A stretch of 18,659 nt of DNA from a candidate division WWE3 bacterium RIFOXYC2_FULL_42_13 (GTDB taxonomy: Bacteria; Patescibacteriota; WWE3; UBA101185; UBA10185): assembly GCA_001773255.1 (NCBI GenBank), contig MEWF01000019.1, positions 31,180 through 49,838 of the forward strand, read 5' to 3'. Positions 8,156 to 15,613 of the stretch are shown here, in pieces. Below the pieces are notes generated by a model. The model had not been told where the DNA came from, did not search any database, and saw nothing but the letters and a program-made list of their open reading frames with translations. The translations under genes and the position numbers were made by a program. Numbering within the stretch: the stretch's first letter is position 1; each line of letters starts with the position of its first letter.

Positions 8156-8164
8156 ACTATACCA
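8156..8164 (-). promoter_or_regulatory. Extended -10 box before ftsZ
   Basis: The minus strand reads TGG-TATAGT, then 6 bases (GTTGCA), then the ftsZ ATG. The position predicts a leaderless ftsZ transcript. No Shine-Dalgarno is present in the gap. Its upstream half lies in the stem of the adjacent palindrome. Confidence 0.42.
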
Positions 8165-8180
8165 AATTTATTTTTGGTAT
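8159..8180. repeat. Perfect palindrome between ftsA and ftsZ
   Basis: ATACCAAA and TTTGGTAT form a perfect 8-bp inverted repeat around a 6-base AT loop. It fills most of the 39-base ftsA-ftsZ gap and covers the extended -10 box. It could be an operator or an intercistronic RNA hairpin. The AT-rich stem and lack of a T-run toward ftsZ argue against a terminator. Confidence 0.5.
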
Positions 8181-8188
8181 TTAAATTT

Positions 8189-9445
8189 TTAGGGCAGGAA
8201 AGATTTTAACTTGTCAACAAACTTCGAAAAGCTTTTATTCATATTACCCCGTCTATCATCAAATGACAACAGCTGACTGCCTCTGAAAAGCTTTACACCG
8301 TACAATACAGCGCCGACACCGGCAGCAGATGAAGGACCTTGTATTTCGTCTATTAATCCGGTAACTCCTCGGGGAATTCCCAAACGTACGGGCATTTTCA
8401 AATTTACTTTTGCGCTTCTTTCAACGTTTGCAGTGAGAGCGCCACCGCCCGTGACAACAACTCCTGCAGGAAGCTTGCCGTTTAGATTAACTTTTGTCAC
8501 TTCCAAAGCGATGAGACGGAATATTTCTTCAAGACGGGCGTCTAATATTTTATAAAGCATTTGTCGGGGGAGTCTATCTATTTCAAGCCCGAACTCTGAG
8601 ACGTCAAAATCTTCATCCTTACGCACAGCGTCGGTATTTTTTGCTAAAACGGCTTCATTGCTCAATCTAATTTTAATTCTTTCCGCATCTTCCAAGCGTG
8701 ATCTGAGTCCTATCGCCAGATCGCTGGTGATCAATTTTCCGCCGATGGGTAAAACCGCGGAATGAACCGGGCTTCCATCCAAAAATGCGATCATTGAGGT
8801 AGTTCCCCCACCTATGTCGACCAATAATGTTCCGAGTTCTTTCTCGGTATCAGTAAGAACAGCCTCGGCCGATGCAAGACCCGCATAGACCATTTCATCC
8901 ACGTTCACTCCTACCTGATTTACGCATTTAACGATATTTCTCATGGCGATGGACGCCCCGTGTATTATGTTAGTTTCGACTTCAAGCCTCACACCCGACA
9001 TACCGACGGGATCTTTAATACCTTCCTGTGAATCTATAGAAAAATCCCTCGGAATGACATGAACGACTTCCCTCGTAGAGGGTAAAGAAACCGCTTGTGC
9101 GGCCTCTATAACGCGGGATACATCTTCTTTGCTTATTTCGCTGGTCTGACTCGGGGATACGGCTACAACACCGTGGGAATTCAAAGTTTCAATGTGGCTA
9201 CCGTTTATGGTCACAAAAGCACTGGAAACGGAAACTCCGGCCATGCGCTCGGCTTTCTCGATGCTGGCCGCTATTGCCTCAACAGCGCTGTCAATGTCTA
9301 CCACATTTCCTTTATTTACACCTTTAGAAGGAACTTCTCCGGAAACGCCTATCACCGAAACTCTTGATTCAGACACCGAAGCTATAGTCGTACCCACTTT
9401 GGTCGAACCTACGTCTATTCCTGTTATTATCTTTTCTTTGGGCAT
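8189..9445 (-). CDS. ftsA: Cell division protein FtsA
   Basis: Actin-like ATPase that tethers FtsZ filaments to the inner membrane and recruits later divisome proteins. The 418-aa protein starts with the phosphate-1 motif TGIDVGSTKVGTTIA (8-22). The inserted 1C/SHS2 subdomain follows (about 80-165). The phosphate-2 motif is LLVDIGGGTTSMIAF (about 207-221) and the adenosine motif is VVTGGGALTANV (about 329-340). The last 16 residues (NMNKSFSKFVDKLKSF region) form a basic amphipathic helix of the membrane-targeting type. Length is normal for the family. It lies 14 bases after ftsQ and 39 before ftsZ. No Shine-Dalgarno is seen before the ATG. Confidence 0.97.
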   Translation of the reverse strand: MPKEKIITGIDVGSTKVGTTIASVSESRVSVIGVSGEVPSKGVNKGNVVDIDSAVEAIAASIEKAERMAGVSVSSAFVTINGSHIETLNSHGVVAVSPSQTSEISKEDVSRVIEAAQAVSLPSTREVVHVIPRDFSIDSQEGIKDPVGMSGVRLEVETNIIHGASIAMRNIVKCVNQVGVNVDEMVYAGLASAEAVLTDTEKELGTLLVDIGGGTTSMIAFLDGSPVHSAVLPIGGKLITSDLAIGLRSRLEDAERIKIRLSNEAVLAKNTDAVRKDEDFDVSEFGLEIDRLPRQMLYKILDARLEEIFRLIALEVTKVNLNGKLPAGVVVTGGGALTANVERSAKVNLKMPVRLGIPRGVTGLIDEIQGPSSAAGVGAVLYGVKLFRGSQLLSFDDRRGNMNKSFSKFVDKLKSFLP

Positions 9446-9459
9446 AATGTGGTTAAAAG

Positions 9460-10311
9460 CTACTCATATAATACTATTACTTTATCATATCGTAAATCAA
9501 TTTTTATTACCGATTTTCCCTCGAGAAGCAGGTTTTTATACAGTTTTTCGAGCTTCCGCACAGACTCTCCGATTCCCTTCAGGTTGCTCAGATAGACCTC
9601 GGTGGCGCCTAGATACAGCTTTGAATACCTCTCGCGGAAACTTATACTGCTAACATTCAAACCGGCTTTCTCTATTTCCGAAAGTATCTCAATGCTTACA
9701 GGAACGACTCTGTCGTCCAAAAACGAGCCTACCCTCATGTCGCCCTCGTAAATTATCTTCGGAAGGTTCATAAATTCGTCCGAAACTTCGCCTAAAATAT
9801 ATCCCTCGCTGTCTATCAGGTAGTAAACGGCGTTCTTTTTTCCCGAGGTCACCACGGCAACAGGCAGTCTTTCTTCCACTTTAATCACCAGCGTATCCGG
9901 ATAATCCAAAGATGTTTCTACATTTTTTGCACCTAAAAAATTAGACTTAAGAGAACGCTCCAGTTCCTTGGGATCCACCGAAAAAATACTTCGTCCCAAC
10001 GTCTTCTGTTCCGAAACGTTCCTAAAATCCTGCAGATTAACGAACTTACCTCCTCCTACAATGGAAACCGTCCTGACCGCAAATTTCGGACTGAGATAAA
10101 TATATTTGTAGGAAAGATAACCCATCAAAAATAAACCCGACAACGCAACTGCAATTTTAAGGAATACCCTATACTTTCTCGCGATCACCCGTGGATTTCT
10201 CATCCCCCTGCGCCGGCTCCTTATTTTATTAAGTAGAATTTGGTTTCCGCTGGTCTGTACCGGGCGCGTATGCCTACTTGTTGGTTCTTTGCGTAAGTTT
10301 AAACGTTTCAT
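9460..10311 (-). CDS. ftsQ: Cell division protein FtsQ/DivIB (POTRA domain)
   Basis: Bitopic divisome protein that in other bacteria links FtsB/FtsL to the ring. From the ATG at 10311 it is 283 aa. It has a long, very basic cytoplasmic N-terminus (RSRRRGMRNPRVIARKYR, about 31-48), one membrane helix (about 49-70), then an extracytoplasmic POTRA domain (VRTVSIVGGGKFVNLQDF, from about 79) and the FtsQ domain with the YPDTLVIKVEERLPVAVV motif (about 137-154). The C-terminus ends just after a beta-rich stretch. The gene overlaps the end of murG by 38 bases. A TTG two codons upstream (10317) or an ATG at 10203 are alternative starts; none has a clear Shine-Dalgarno. Confidence 0.9.
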   Translation of the reverse strand: MKRLNLRKEPTSRHTRPVQTSGNQILLNKIRSRRRGMRNPRVIARKYRVFLKIAVALSGLFLMGYLSYKYIYLSPKFAVRTVSIVGGGKFVNLQDFRNVSEQKTLGRSIFSVDPKELERSLKSNFLGAKNVETSLDYPDTLVIKVEERLPVAVVTSGKKNAVYYLIDSEGYILGEVSDEFMNLPKIIYEGDMRVGSFLDDRVVPVSIEILSEIEKAGLNVSSISFRERYSKLYLGATEVYLSNLKGIGESVRKLEKLYKNLLLEGKSVIKIDLRYDKVIVLYE

Positions 10312-11389
10312 CGGCAATTATTTCCGCAGCATTTAGGTTCACCAGTTTAACGGCTTCTCTATCTTTAAGTTTATAGTCCTGAAGATGGCCTAACACCTTC
10401 TGGACTATAGAAAAAAAAGTGTCCTCATTCAGATCTTTTTCTTCCAATATTTCCGCAAGACCGTACTTCTTGAGTATCAAAGCATTTTCTTTTTGTTCAT
10501 CGTGGCTCACCCAAGGTATAGGAATAAGAACACATGGTTTTTCCAACGCTAAAAGCTCGGTGATTGTGTGCGCTCCTGCTCTGGACACGACCAAACTCGC
10601 TCTGTTGAACGCCTCTCCGATCTCTTCATCCAGCACGAACTTCCTTAAATGATATTCGCCGTTTGCCAGCCTATCAACTTCTTTATATATAGACTCCAGC
10701 TGGTCGTAATCATTGTACTTTGAGTGGTCGCCGGTCTGATGAATAACATTACAAACGGACAAAAGTTCGGGGAGTGCCTCTTTGACAACCTCGTTTACTG
10801 TATGAGAACCGGTTTTTCCTGCTGTTATATATATCGTCGGCAAACTATTGGCAGAACTAAAAGAATCGGATCCTATTTCAAAAACGGCTTTTCTAAGTGG
10901 GACGCCCGAGTATACTATTTTACCGGCGGGAAAAAACTTTTCCGAATCTTTCCAACCGATGCATATTTTTTTCACAAATTTGGAAAGGAGTTTGTTCGCG
11001 TATCCTACAACAACCGTCTGCTCATGTGTAATGGATGGAATGCCCAAGAACCATCCGGAAATTACGACCGGAACTGCGAGGTAACCGCCGAACGAAAGAA
11101 TAACATCCGGCCTTATCTTCAACATCCATCTAAACGCCTGAATAAATCCGAACGGCACTTTAAGCAAACGCAGGAGATTAAATGTTTTATACACTTTACC
11201 GGCTTTTAGTTCATAAAAGGGAATTCCTAGTGCGGTTATTTCTTTATACTCCAGGGTATCGTTTTTATCTCCCGCAGCAGAACGCCTGTGCCCTAACCAA
11301 TAAATTTCGGGGCCCGGATATTTTGATCTAAACTGATCTATAACCGGCAATGCCGAGCTGTGATGTCCTCCTGTGATTACTATTTTCAT
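10274..11389 (-). CDS. murG: MurG-family lipid I GlcNAc transferase, divergent nucleotide loops
   Basis: Would transfer GlcNAc from UDP-GlcNAc to lipid I on the inner face of the membrane, making lipid II. The 371-aa GT-B protein keeps SFGGYLAVPVV (99-109), HEQTVVVGYANK (122-133), SGVPLR (161-166), SRAGAHTITELL (269-280, the donor-binding region) and the DEQKENA motif (297-303). Two glycine loops depart from the family. The N-terminal GGTGGHxFP loop is shortened to ITGGHHSSALP (5-15), and the GGSQGA loop is AGKTGSH (190-196). The gene overlaps ftsW in ATGA fashion and has a strong Shine-Dalgarno (AGGAG, 8 bases before the ATG). Its position between ftsW and ftsQ is the usual dcw place. Family identity is firm; donor and acceptor are inferred. 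Confidence 0.92.
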   Translation of the reverse strand: MKIVITGGHHSSALPVIDQFRSKYPGPEIYWLGHRRSAAGDKNDTLEYKEITALGIPFYELKAGKVYKTFNLLRLLKVPFGFIQAFRWMLKIRPDVILSFGGYLAVPVVISGWFLGIPSITHEQTVVVGYANKLLSKFVKKICIGWKDSEKFFPAGKIVYSGVPLRKAVFEIGSDSFSSANSLPTIYITAGKTGSHTVNEVVKEALPELLSVCNVIHQTGDHSKYNDYDQLESIYKEVDRLANGEYHLRKFVLDEEIGEAFNRASLVVSRAGAHTITELLALEKPCVLIPIPWVSHDEQKENALILKKYGLAEILEEKDLNEDTFFSIVQKVLGHLQDYKLKDREAVKLVNLNAAEIIADETFKLTQRTNK

Positions 11390-12552
11390 TTTAAATTCTC
11401 CTTACCAATATTAGCCAAAATACCGAGCCCCATCAAACTGAAAACCATGCTCGACCCCCCGTACGATATTAAAGGTATGGGGACACCGGTCAACGGCAGA
11501 AGCTGTGTCATGGCACCGATGTTCACGAAAAATTGGAGACCTATCCAGGAAGTCACCCCCGCTGCCAGCAACCTTCCCCTAAGCGTCTTTGCATTTTTAG
11601 CTATTTCAAATCCCCTGTATATTAAATAGGAAAAGGCAGCTATCACCAGGGCAGTACCCAAAAAACCGAACTCCTCTCCTATTATCGCGAAAATCGAGTC
11701 GGAAGCGACCTCGGGAAGGTAGTAGTACTTTTGCCGGGACTGCCCGAACCCCACTCCAAAAAGGCCGCCCGATCCAAGCGCGATCTGAACCTGTTTGATA
11801 TGATAGCCTTCGTTACGATCGTTACTTTCGGTGCCCCTCAGTTGAGTAAAAAACCTTTCTCTGCGGTACGGTGAACTGAGTATTAACAAAACCCCCAGCA
11901 ATAGTGCCACAGGAGCAACTACCAGCAACGGCTTAACATCGGATCCGGATGAAAAATAGACGACCGTACCTATTGCCGCAACCATAACAGCGGTAGACAT
12001 ATTAGGCTGGGCAATTACCAGTAAAAATAGAAGACCTGTGACTATTGCGTATACTTTGAACACATTTTTATTTTCCTGTATTTTTTTAGGAAGCATTATG
12101 CCCAAATACATTATTAAAGTAAGTTTGGCCAATTCTCCCGGCTGAAATCCAACCACTCCCAATAATGGCAGTTTCGGTAAAGGCGGGGCGTTTATGTAGA
12201 ACCACCTATTCGCCCCGTTTATACATGGCGCGAAAAATATATCGGATGAACACGGAAGAACAGCAACGAAAGCCAACAGCAATAAAAATACCACTGTCAC
12301 ACCGAACATCAGGCCTGCGATTTTATCAATTTTCTTATAATCGTGTTTATAGAAAAAAAAGAAACCTGCCAGGCCCATAAGCACCCAGCCGACCTGAAGA
12401 AATACAAATCTGTAAGGATCGTTATACAAACTATCGGAGTGAATAATTGTAGAGTCTGCGATAATAATAATTCCAAAAAGTAGAAAGCCTAGTATCAGGA
12501 ATACGAAAGATCTATCTTTTTTACTCAATGTAGGGACAGTTTTTGGTCTCAT
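11386..12552 (-). CDS. ftsW: FtsW, SEDS-family septal peptidoglycan polymerase
   Basis: Polytopic membrane glycosyltransferase that polymerises lipid II at the division site, normally with a class B PBP partner. The 388-aa protein has about ten hydrophobic segments. Family motifs are GANRWF (113-118), QPGELAKLTL (137-146, with conserved Glu140), AQPNMSTAVM (181-190), the GSGGLFGVGFGQSRQKYYYL run (260-279) and SDSIFAIIGEEFGFLG (284-299). Asp285 corresponds to the catalytic Asp of the family. The C-terminus has LPLTGVPIPLISYGGSS. The loop between GANRWF and QPGE is longer than usual, and Cys100 and Cys110 flank its start, possibly as a disulfide pair. Placement next to murG and ftsQ favours FtsW over RodA. 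It starts 5 bases after mraY with a weak AAAGG site. Confidence 0.95.
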   Translation of the reverse strand: MRPKTVPTLSKKDRSFVFLILGFLLFGIIIIADSTIIHSDSLYNDPYRFVFLQVGWVLMGLAGFFFFYKHDYKKIDKIAGLMFGVTVVFLLLLAFVAVLPCSSDIFFAPCINGANRWFYINAPPLPKLPLLGVVGFQPGELAKLTLIMYLGIMLPKKIQENKNVFKVYAIVTGLLFLLVIAQPNMSTAVMVAAIGTVVYFSSGSDVKPLLVVAPVALLLGVLLILSSPYRRERFFTQLRGTESNDRNEGYHIKQVQIALGSGGLFGVGFGQSRQKYYYLPEVASDSIFAIIGEEFGFLGTALVIAAFSYLIYRGFEIAKNAKTLRGRLLAAGVTSWIGLQFFVNIGAMTQLLPLTGVPIPLISYGGSSMVFSLMGLGILANIGKENLK

Positions 12553-12557
12553 AACCT

Positions 12558-13661
12558 TTACATAAGGGCAATGAAAATACCGGCAAAGGCGAAAAATGCA
12601 CCGAACAGCCAGAATCTCAAGGTAACTTTTGTCTCAGGCCAACCCAATAATTCGAAATGGTGGTGTACAGGAGCGAAACGGAACAACCTTTTTTTTGTAA
12701 GCTTCACCGATAGCTGCTGAATGGGACTGCTTATCCCGTCGAATAAAAATACGGCGCCGATTATGAGAAAAGCTACCTCGCGGTGCAAGAAAACCGCCAG
12801 CAATGCCAAGGTTCCTCCCAAAACATGAGACCCCACATTCCCCATAAATATTCTTGCGGGATAAACATTAAAGTATAAAAAAGGCAGAAGGGCGCCTGCA
12901 AAGGTGGCGCAGAATATCGCGATAGAGTTGTACCCGAGCACACGCGACACTGCCCAAAAAGATATAAACGCGAATAGCGAAAGCCCTCCTGCGAGGCCGT
13001 CAAGACCGTCGGTAAAAGCTACGGCGTTTAATATGACTATAAATAGTAAAAAAACAACGATCGGGTAGAGGAAACCTATGTGCACATCACCTATCAGAGG
13101 AAACCAGATATAGTCCCATCCCAATTTAAAATAAACCCAATAAGCTACAAAACCACCAATCAAACCCTGGATTATAAATTTTTTGTATGTTTGCATACCG
13201 CTTGCATCGGTACTGCCTACTACACGCCAGAATTCTTTAAAGTATTGCCACGGCTTTAGAATCACTCCCATGATCCCCCTCGGGGGTGCATTTTTTCTTT
13301 TAAAAAGCCCGTGGAAGTGGTACTCAAAGAATCCGGGGAGTCCGGATTTTCTGTATACCTTGGTAAAATCTTCAAAAAGTCCGAGCAGACCGGCCATTAA
13401 AGCAACGAATATCGGCAGTAAAGTTTGGGTGCGAGAACGATTGAATAACAAAGTTAAAACGGCAACCACTGATACCAAAACAAGTCCACCCATCGTCGGC
13501 GTACCGATCTTCAGTAAATGTGTCTTAGGCGCGTCGTCGCGTACTTCCTCTCCCATCTGAAATTTATAAACAAAATTTATCCAAATAGGATAAAGCACAA
13601 AAGAAAGCAATCCCGCGGCGAATAAAAATAAAAGGTCCAGCATTATTCCTATTGATCCCAT
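12558..13661 (-). CDS. mraY: MraY-family phospho-MurNAc-pentapeptide translocase, altered acidic residues
   Basis: Would join UDP-MurNAc-peptide to undecaprenyl phosphate, forming lipid I at the cytoplasmic face. The 367-aa polytopic protein keeps GTPTMGG (53-59), the TDGLDGLAGG motif (217-226), and PVHHHFELLGW (331-341) with its three histidines (333-335). These separate MraY from WecA-type relatives. Two catalytic positions are unusual. The Asp-Asp pair after the first conserved loop is Glu97-Asp98 (FEDFTKV), and the third essential Asp in the MGDxGS motif is Asn275 (MGNVGS). The ATG at 13661 is chosen because AGGAG lies 7 bases upstream; this gives a 13-base overlap with murA. A second in-frame ATG at 13643 has a poorly spaced site. 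Confidence 0.94.
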   Translation of the reverse strand: MGSIGIMLDLLFLFAAGLLSFVLYPIWINFVYKFQMGEEVRDDAPKTHLLKIGTPTMGGLVLVSVVAVLTLLFNRSRTQTLLPIFVALMAGLLGLFEDFTKVYRKSGLPGFFEYHFHGLFKRKNAPPRGIMGVILKPWQYFKEFWRVVGSTDASGMQTYKKFIIQGLIGGFVAYWVYFKLGWDYIWFPLIGDVHIGFLYPIVVFLLFIVILNAVAFTDGLDGLAGGLSLFAFISFWAVSRVLGYNSIAIFCATFAGALLPFLYFNVYPARIFMGNVGSHVLGGTLALLAVFLHREVAFLIIGAVFLFDGISSPIQQLSVKLTKKRLFRFAPVHHHFELLGWPETKVTLRFWLFGAFFAFAGIFIALM

Positions 13662-14974
13662 ATCTTTGCTCCTAAATTTTTAAGTTTCGACATAAAATTC
13701 TCAATGTAACAGTCAAGGACGTCGGTCCCTTCAATTTCGCTCTTTCCTTCAGCCGCTAACGCGGCCAAAACATGAACAGCACCGTACCTATAATCAGTTA
13801 TGTTCATTTTCTCACCTTTTAATTTTACAGGGCCGTTTGTTTTGGCTACCGTGTATGGCTCCCCCAACCTTTCAACGTCATAAGTATCATCACTGATAAC
13901 GGAGGGGATACCTGCCTCGGAAGGCCTTAGTAGTTCTATCTTTGCGCCCATTCTATTCAGATCTTTGATATACCCGAAACGGTCGGTGTATACAGTATCG
14001 TGAACGTACGCGATTCCGCCACACTGAGTCAGGAGCAGTGTTGCGGCCGATTGCCAGTCCGGTACAAAACCGGGAGTCGGGGCGATAGTAAGATTTGTGG
14101 CCTGAAGTTCCTCATCGTGGCGCCATATTTTTATAGAGTTTTGCTCGAACTCATATCTGGCTCCGATCTTTGTCAAAAAGTTTACCAAAGGGACCATAAC
14201 ATTTCTGTTTATATTCTTTATTACAACATTACCTTTAGTTATCAAGGCGGCAATTGAAAATATGACCGCTTCAGTTTTATCCGGCTGTACTTCCATAGAT
14301 GCCCCTCTGAATATATTTACTCCGTTCACTTTTATTACGCGCGGCTCCGAACGTACAATGTTTCCTCCCATCGCGTTCATCAAATCTATAAGGTCATCTA
14401 TTTCGCATTCCTCCGAAGCGTTATTTATTTCTGTTTCACCCGGAAGAAAGGCTGCGGTCATAATCATTGCATCAGTCGACATGTGGCTGGGTATCCTAAA
14501 GATAACATGCCCTGAAGAGGCGTTTGACGAGGATATAAAATAATAATCCTCATCTTCCTCAACAGTGATGCCTAAGCTTTTCCATACCTCGAATATTCTG
14601 TTCACCGGTCTGGGAATACTCGACCGGATTTTATATTTCGGTATAGAAGCCCTCCCGAACCTGAAAAGCAAAGGAGGCGCCATAAGCAAAGATGTTCTAT
14701 ACTTTGAGCCCATTTCCAAAGGTACTTCGTAAGAAGTTATGCCTGAGCCGTTGAGGATAACCCGTCCTGCCCCGGCCCAATCCGCTCTTCCGCCAAGGAT
14801 CCGGATCATTTTCATATCGTCTTCTACGGCGTCTATCTTGGGAACGTTTTGAAGAATAACATCGTCGTTGGAAAACATGGCCGCCGCCATTAGCTTGAGT
14901 GCAGAATTTCGGGTACCCGATACCTGAACAGTACCGAGCAACGGAGAGCCCCCTTCAATTATAACGGTACTCAT
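13649..14974 (-). CDS. murA: MurA-family enolpyruvyl transferase lacking the canonical Cys and Lys
   Basis: MurA adds enolpyruvate from PEP to UDP-GlcNAc, the first committed step of peptidoglycan synthesis. The 441-aa protein has the two-domain EPT fold. It starts VIIEGGSPLLGTVQVSGTRN, and shows YRTSLLMAPPLLFRFGRASI (92-111), PDKTEAVIFSIAAL (231-244), TPGFVPDWQS (300-309), YTDRFGYIKDLNRMGA (329-344) and DYRYGAVHVLAALAAEG (394-410). Asp306 and Arg396 match E. coli Asp305 and Arg397. The catalytic Lys22 is Arg22, and the loop that carries Cys115 has no cysteine: by alignment to R122-P-V-N the position is Arg117 in KYKIRSSIP. This loss predicts fosfomycin insensitivity and raises doubt about substrate. 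It lies directly after secG (1-base gap). An EPSP synthase is unlikely given the MurA-like length and neighbours. Confidence 0.9.
   Translation of the reverse strand: MSTVIIEGGSPLLGTVQVSGTRNSALKLMAAAMFSNDDVILQNVPKIDAVEDDMKMIRILGGRADWAGAGRVILNGSGITSYEVPLEMGSKYRTSLLMAPPLLFRFGRASIPKYKIRSSIPRPVNRIFEVWKSLGITVEEDEDYYFISSSNASSGHVIFRIPSHMSTDAMIMTAAFLPGETEINNASEECEIDDLIDLMNAMGGNIVRSEPRVIKVNGVNIFRGASMEVQPDKTEAVIFSIAALITKGNVVIKNINRNVMVPLVNFLTKIGARYEFEQNSIKIWRHDEELQATNLTIAPTPGFVPDWQSAATLLLTQCGGIAYVHDTVYTDRFGYIKDLNRMGAKIELLRPSEAGIPSVISDDTYDVERLGEPYTVAKTNGPVKLKGEKMNITDYRYGAVHVLAALAAEGKSEIEGTDVLDCYIENFMSKLKNLGAKIWDQ
13669..13673 (-). promoter_or_regulatory. Strong Shine-Dalgarno fixing the mraY start
   Basis: AGGAG on the minus strand, 7 bases before the ATG at 13661 and inside the 3' end of murA. 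It decides between the 13661 and 13643 starts of mraY. It also shows that a canonical anti-Shine-Dalgarno is used in this genome. Confidence 0.7.
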
Positions 14975-14975
14975 A

Positions 14976-15194
14976 TCAGGATAGTTTAATTAGCAAAAAC
15001 GAATTTGCTACAAGAAAAACACCGAGGACAGCAGTTAAAATGAAAACCGCTTTTTCAACCCCTCTTAGAGACCTGTAGGCGGTAAATGAATTTTTAAGAC
15101 CCGAGGAAAGCCCTGCATTTTTCGTTTGAATAAGAATCAACAGGACAAGAGCTATCGAAATTATAACCTGCGTTGTTTTAAGTAAAGGTATCAT
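14976..15194 (-). CDS. secG: SecG, preprotein translocase subunit
   Basis: Small subunit of the SecYEG channel. The 72-aa protein has two hydrophobic helices (about 7-24 and 46-70). They are joined by the typical cytoplasmic loop with QTKNAGLSSG (25-34), which corresponds to the Gln-rich, Gly-rich SecG signature. The ATG at 15194 is chosen; an upstream in-frame ATG would overlap the preceding gene by 29 bases and adds a polar tail foreign to the family. The start lies one base after the stop of the upstream membrane protein. The start region is A-rich with no Shine-Dalgarno. Confidence 0.9.
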   Translation of the reverse strand: MIPLLKTTQVIISIALVLLILIQTKNAGLSSGLKNSFTAYRSLRGVEKAVFILTAVLGVFLVANSFLLIKLS

Positions 15195-15195
15195 A

Positions 15196-15606
15196 TTATT
15201 TTTTAGATGCGCACAGCCACTCAAAGAAAGTATATACCACAGAAAGGATAAAGGCAGAAAATAGGGCAGACCAAAAGGCTGTCAGACTTTTCGATGGTAG
15301 CATAAAGCCGAAAATAATCAAATCCGACAGAGTCGTTTCCATTATCGTGAAATCGGGCAAAAAGATTGTAAGAACATATATGGTCAATGTGGATAGGATC
15401 GTCGCAATAAACAAAAACCCCACGCCTCTTGTGGGCAAACCGAATGTAGCTAAAAGGGGCTTACCGAGATAGAACAAGAGAGTGAGCGCCAGGGCTATTA
15501 TGACAAAGGTCTTTTGATCGCTGCCGTAGAACAGAGAAGAAAGGACGTAATTTGTCGAAAACAGCGAGATCAGAACAAATATGAAAGTCCTTATAATACC
15601 CTTCAT
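15196..15606 (-). CDS. Four-helix membrane protein, holin-family-4/YvlD-like
   Basis: A 136-aa protein with four hydrophobic segments (about 3-26, 32-54, 60-84 and 107-130) and very short loops. The layout resembles the YvlD / 'phage holin family 4' (PF04020) group. Shared features are a central GKPLLATFGLPTRGVGFLFI turn (48-67), an LPDFTI segment between helices 3 and 4, and a final helix beginning FWSALFSAFILSVV. Members of that group are ordinary chromosomal proteins of unknown role, and nothing else here suggests a phage. It is the first gene after uvrC, 19 bases away. A near-consensus promoter lies directly upstream, so it may lead the secG-dcw transcript. Family assignment is by pattern only. 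Confidence 0.75.
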   Translation of the reverse strand: MKGIIRTFIFVLISLFSTNYVLSSLFYGSDQKTFVIIALALTLLFYLGKPLLATFGLPTRGVGFLFIATILSTLTIYVLTIFLPDFTIMETTLSDLIIFGFMLPSKSLTAFWSALFSAFILSVVYTFFEWLCASKK

Positions 15607-15613
15607 GTCTTAA

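Noticed and set aside
8159..8180. Rho-independent terminator between ftsA and ftsZ
   Set aside because: The stem is AT-rich with only two G-C pairs and is not followed by a T-run in the direction of transcription.
15196..15606. Prophage holin
   Set aside because: The family name contains 'phage holin', but the gene sits between uvrC and secG with no lysin, integrase or other phage gene near it.
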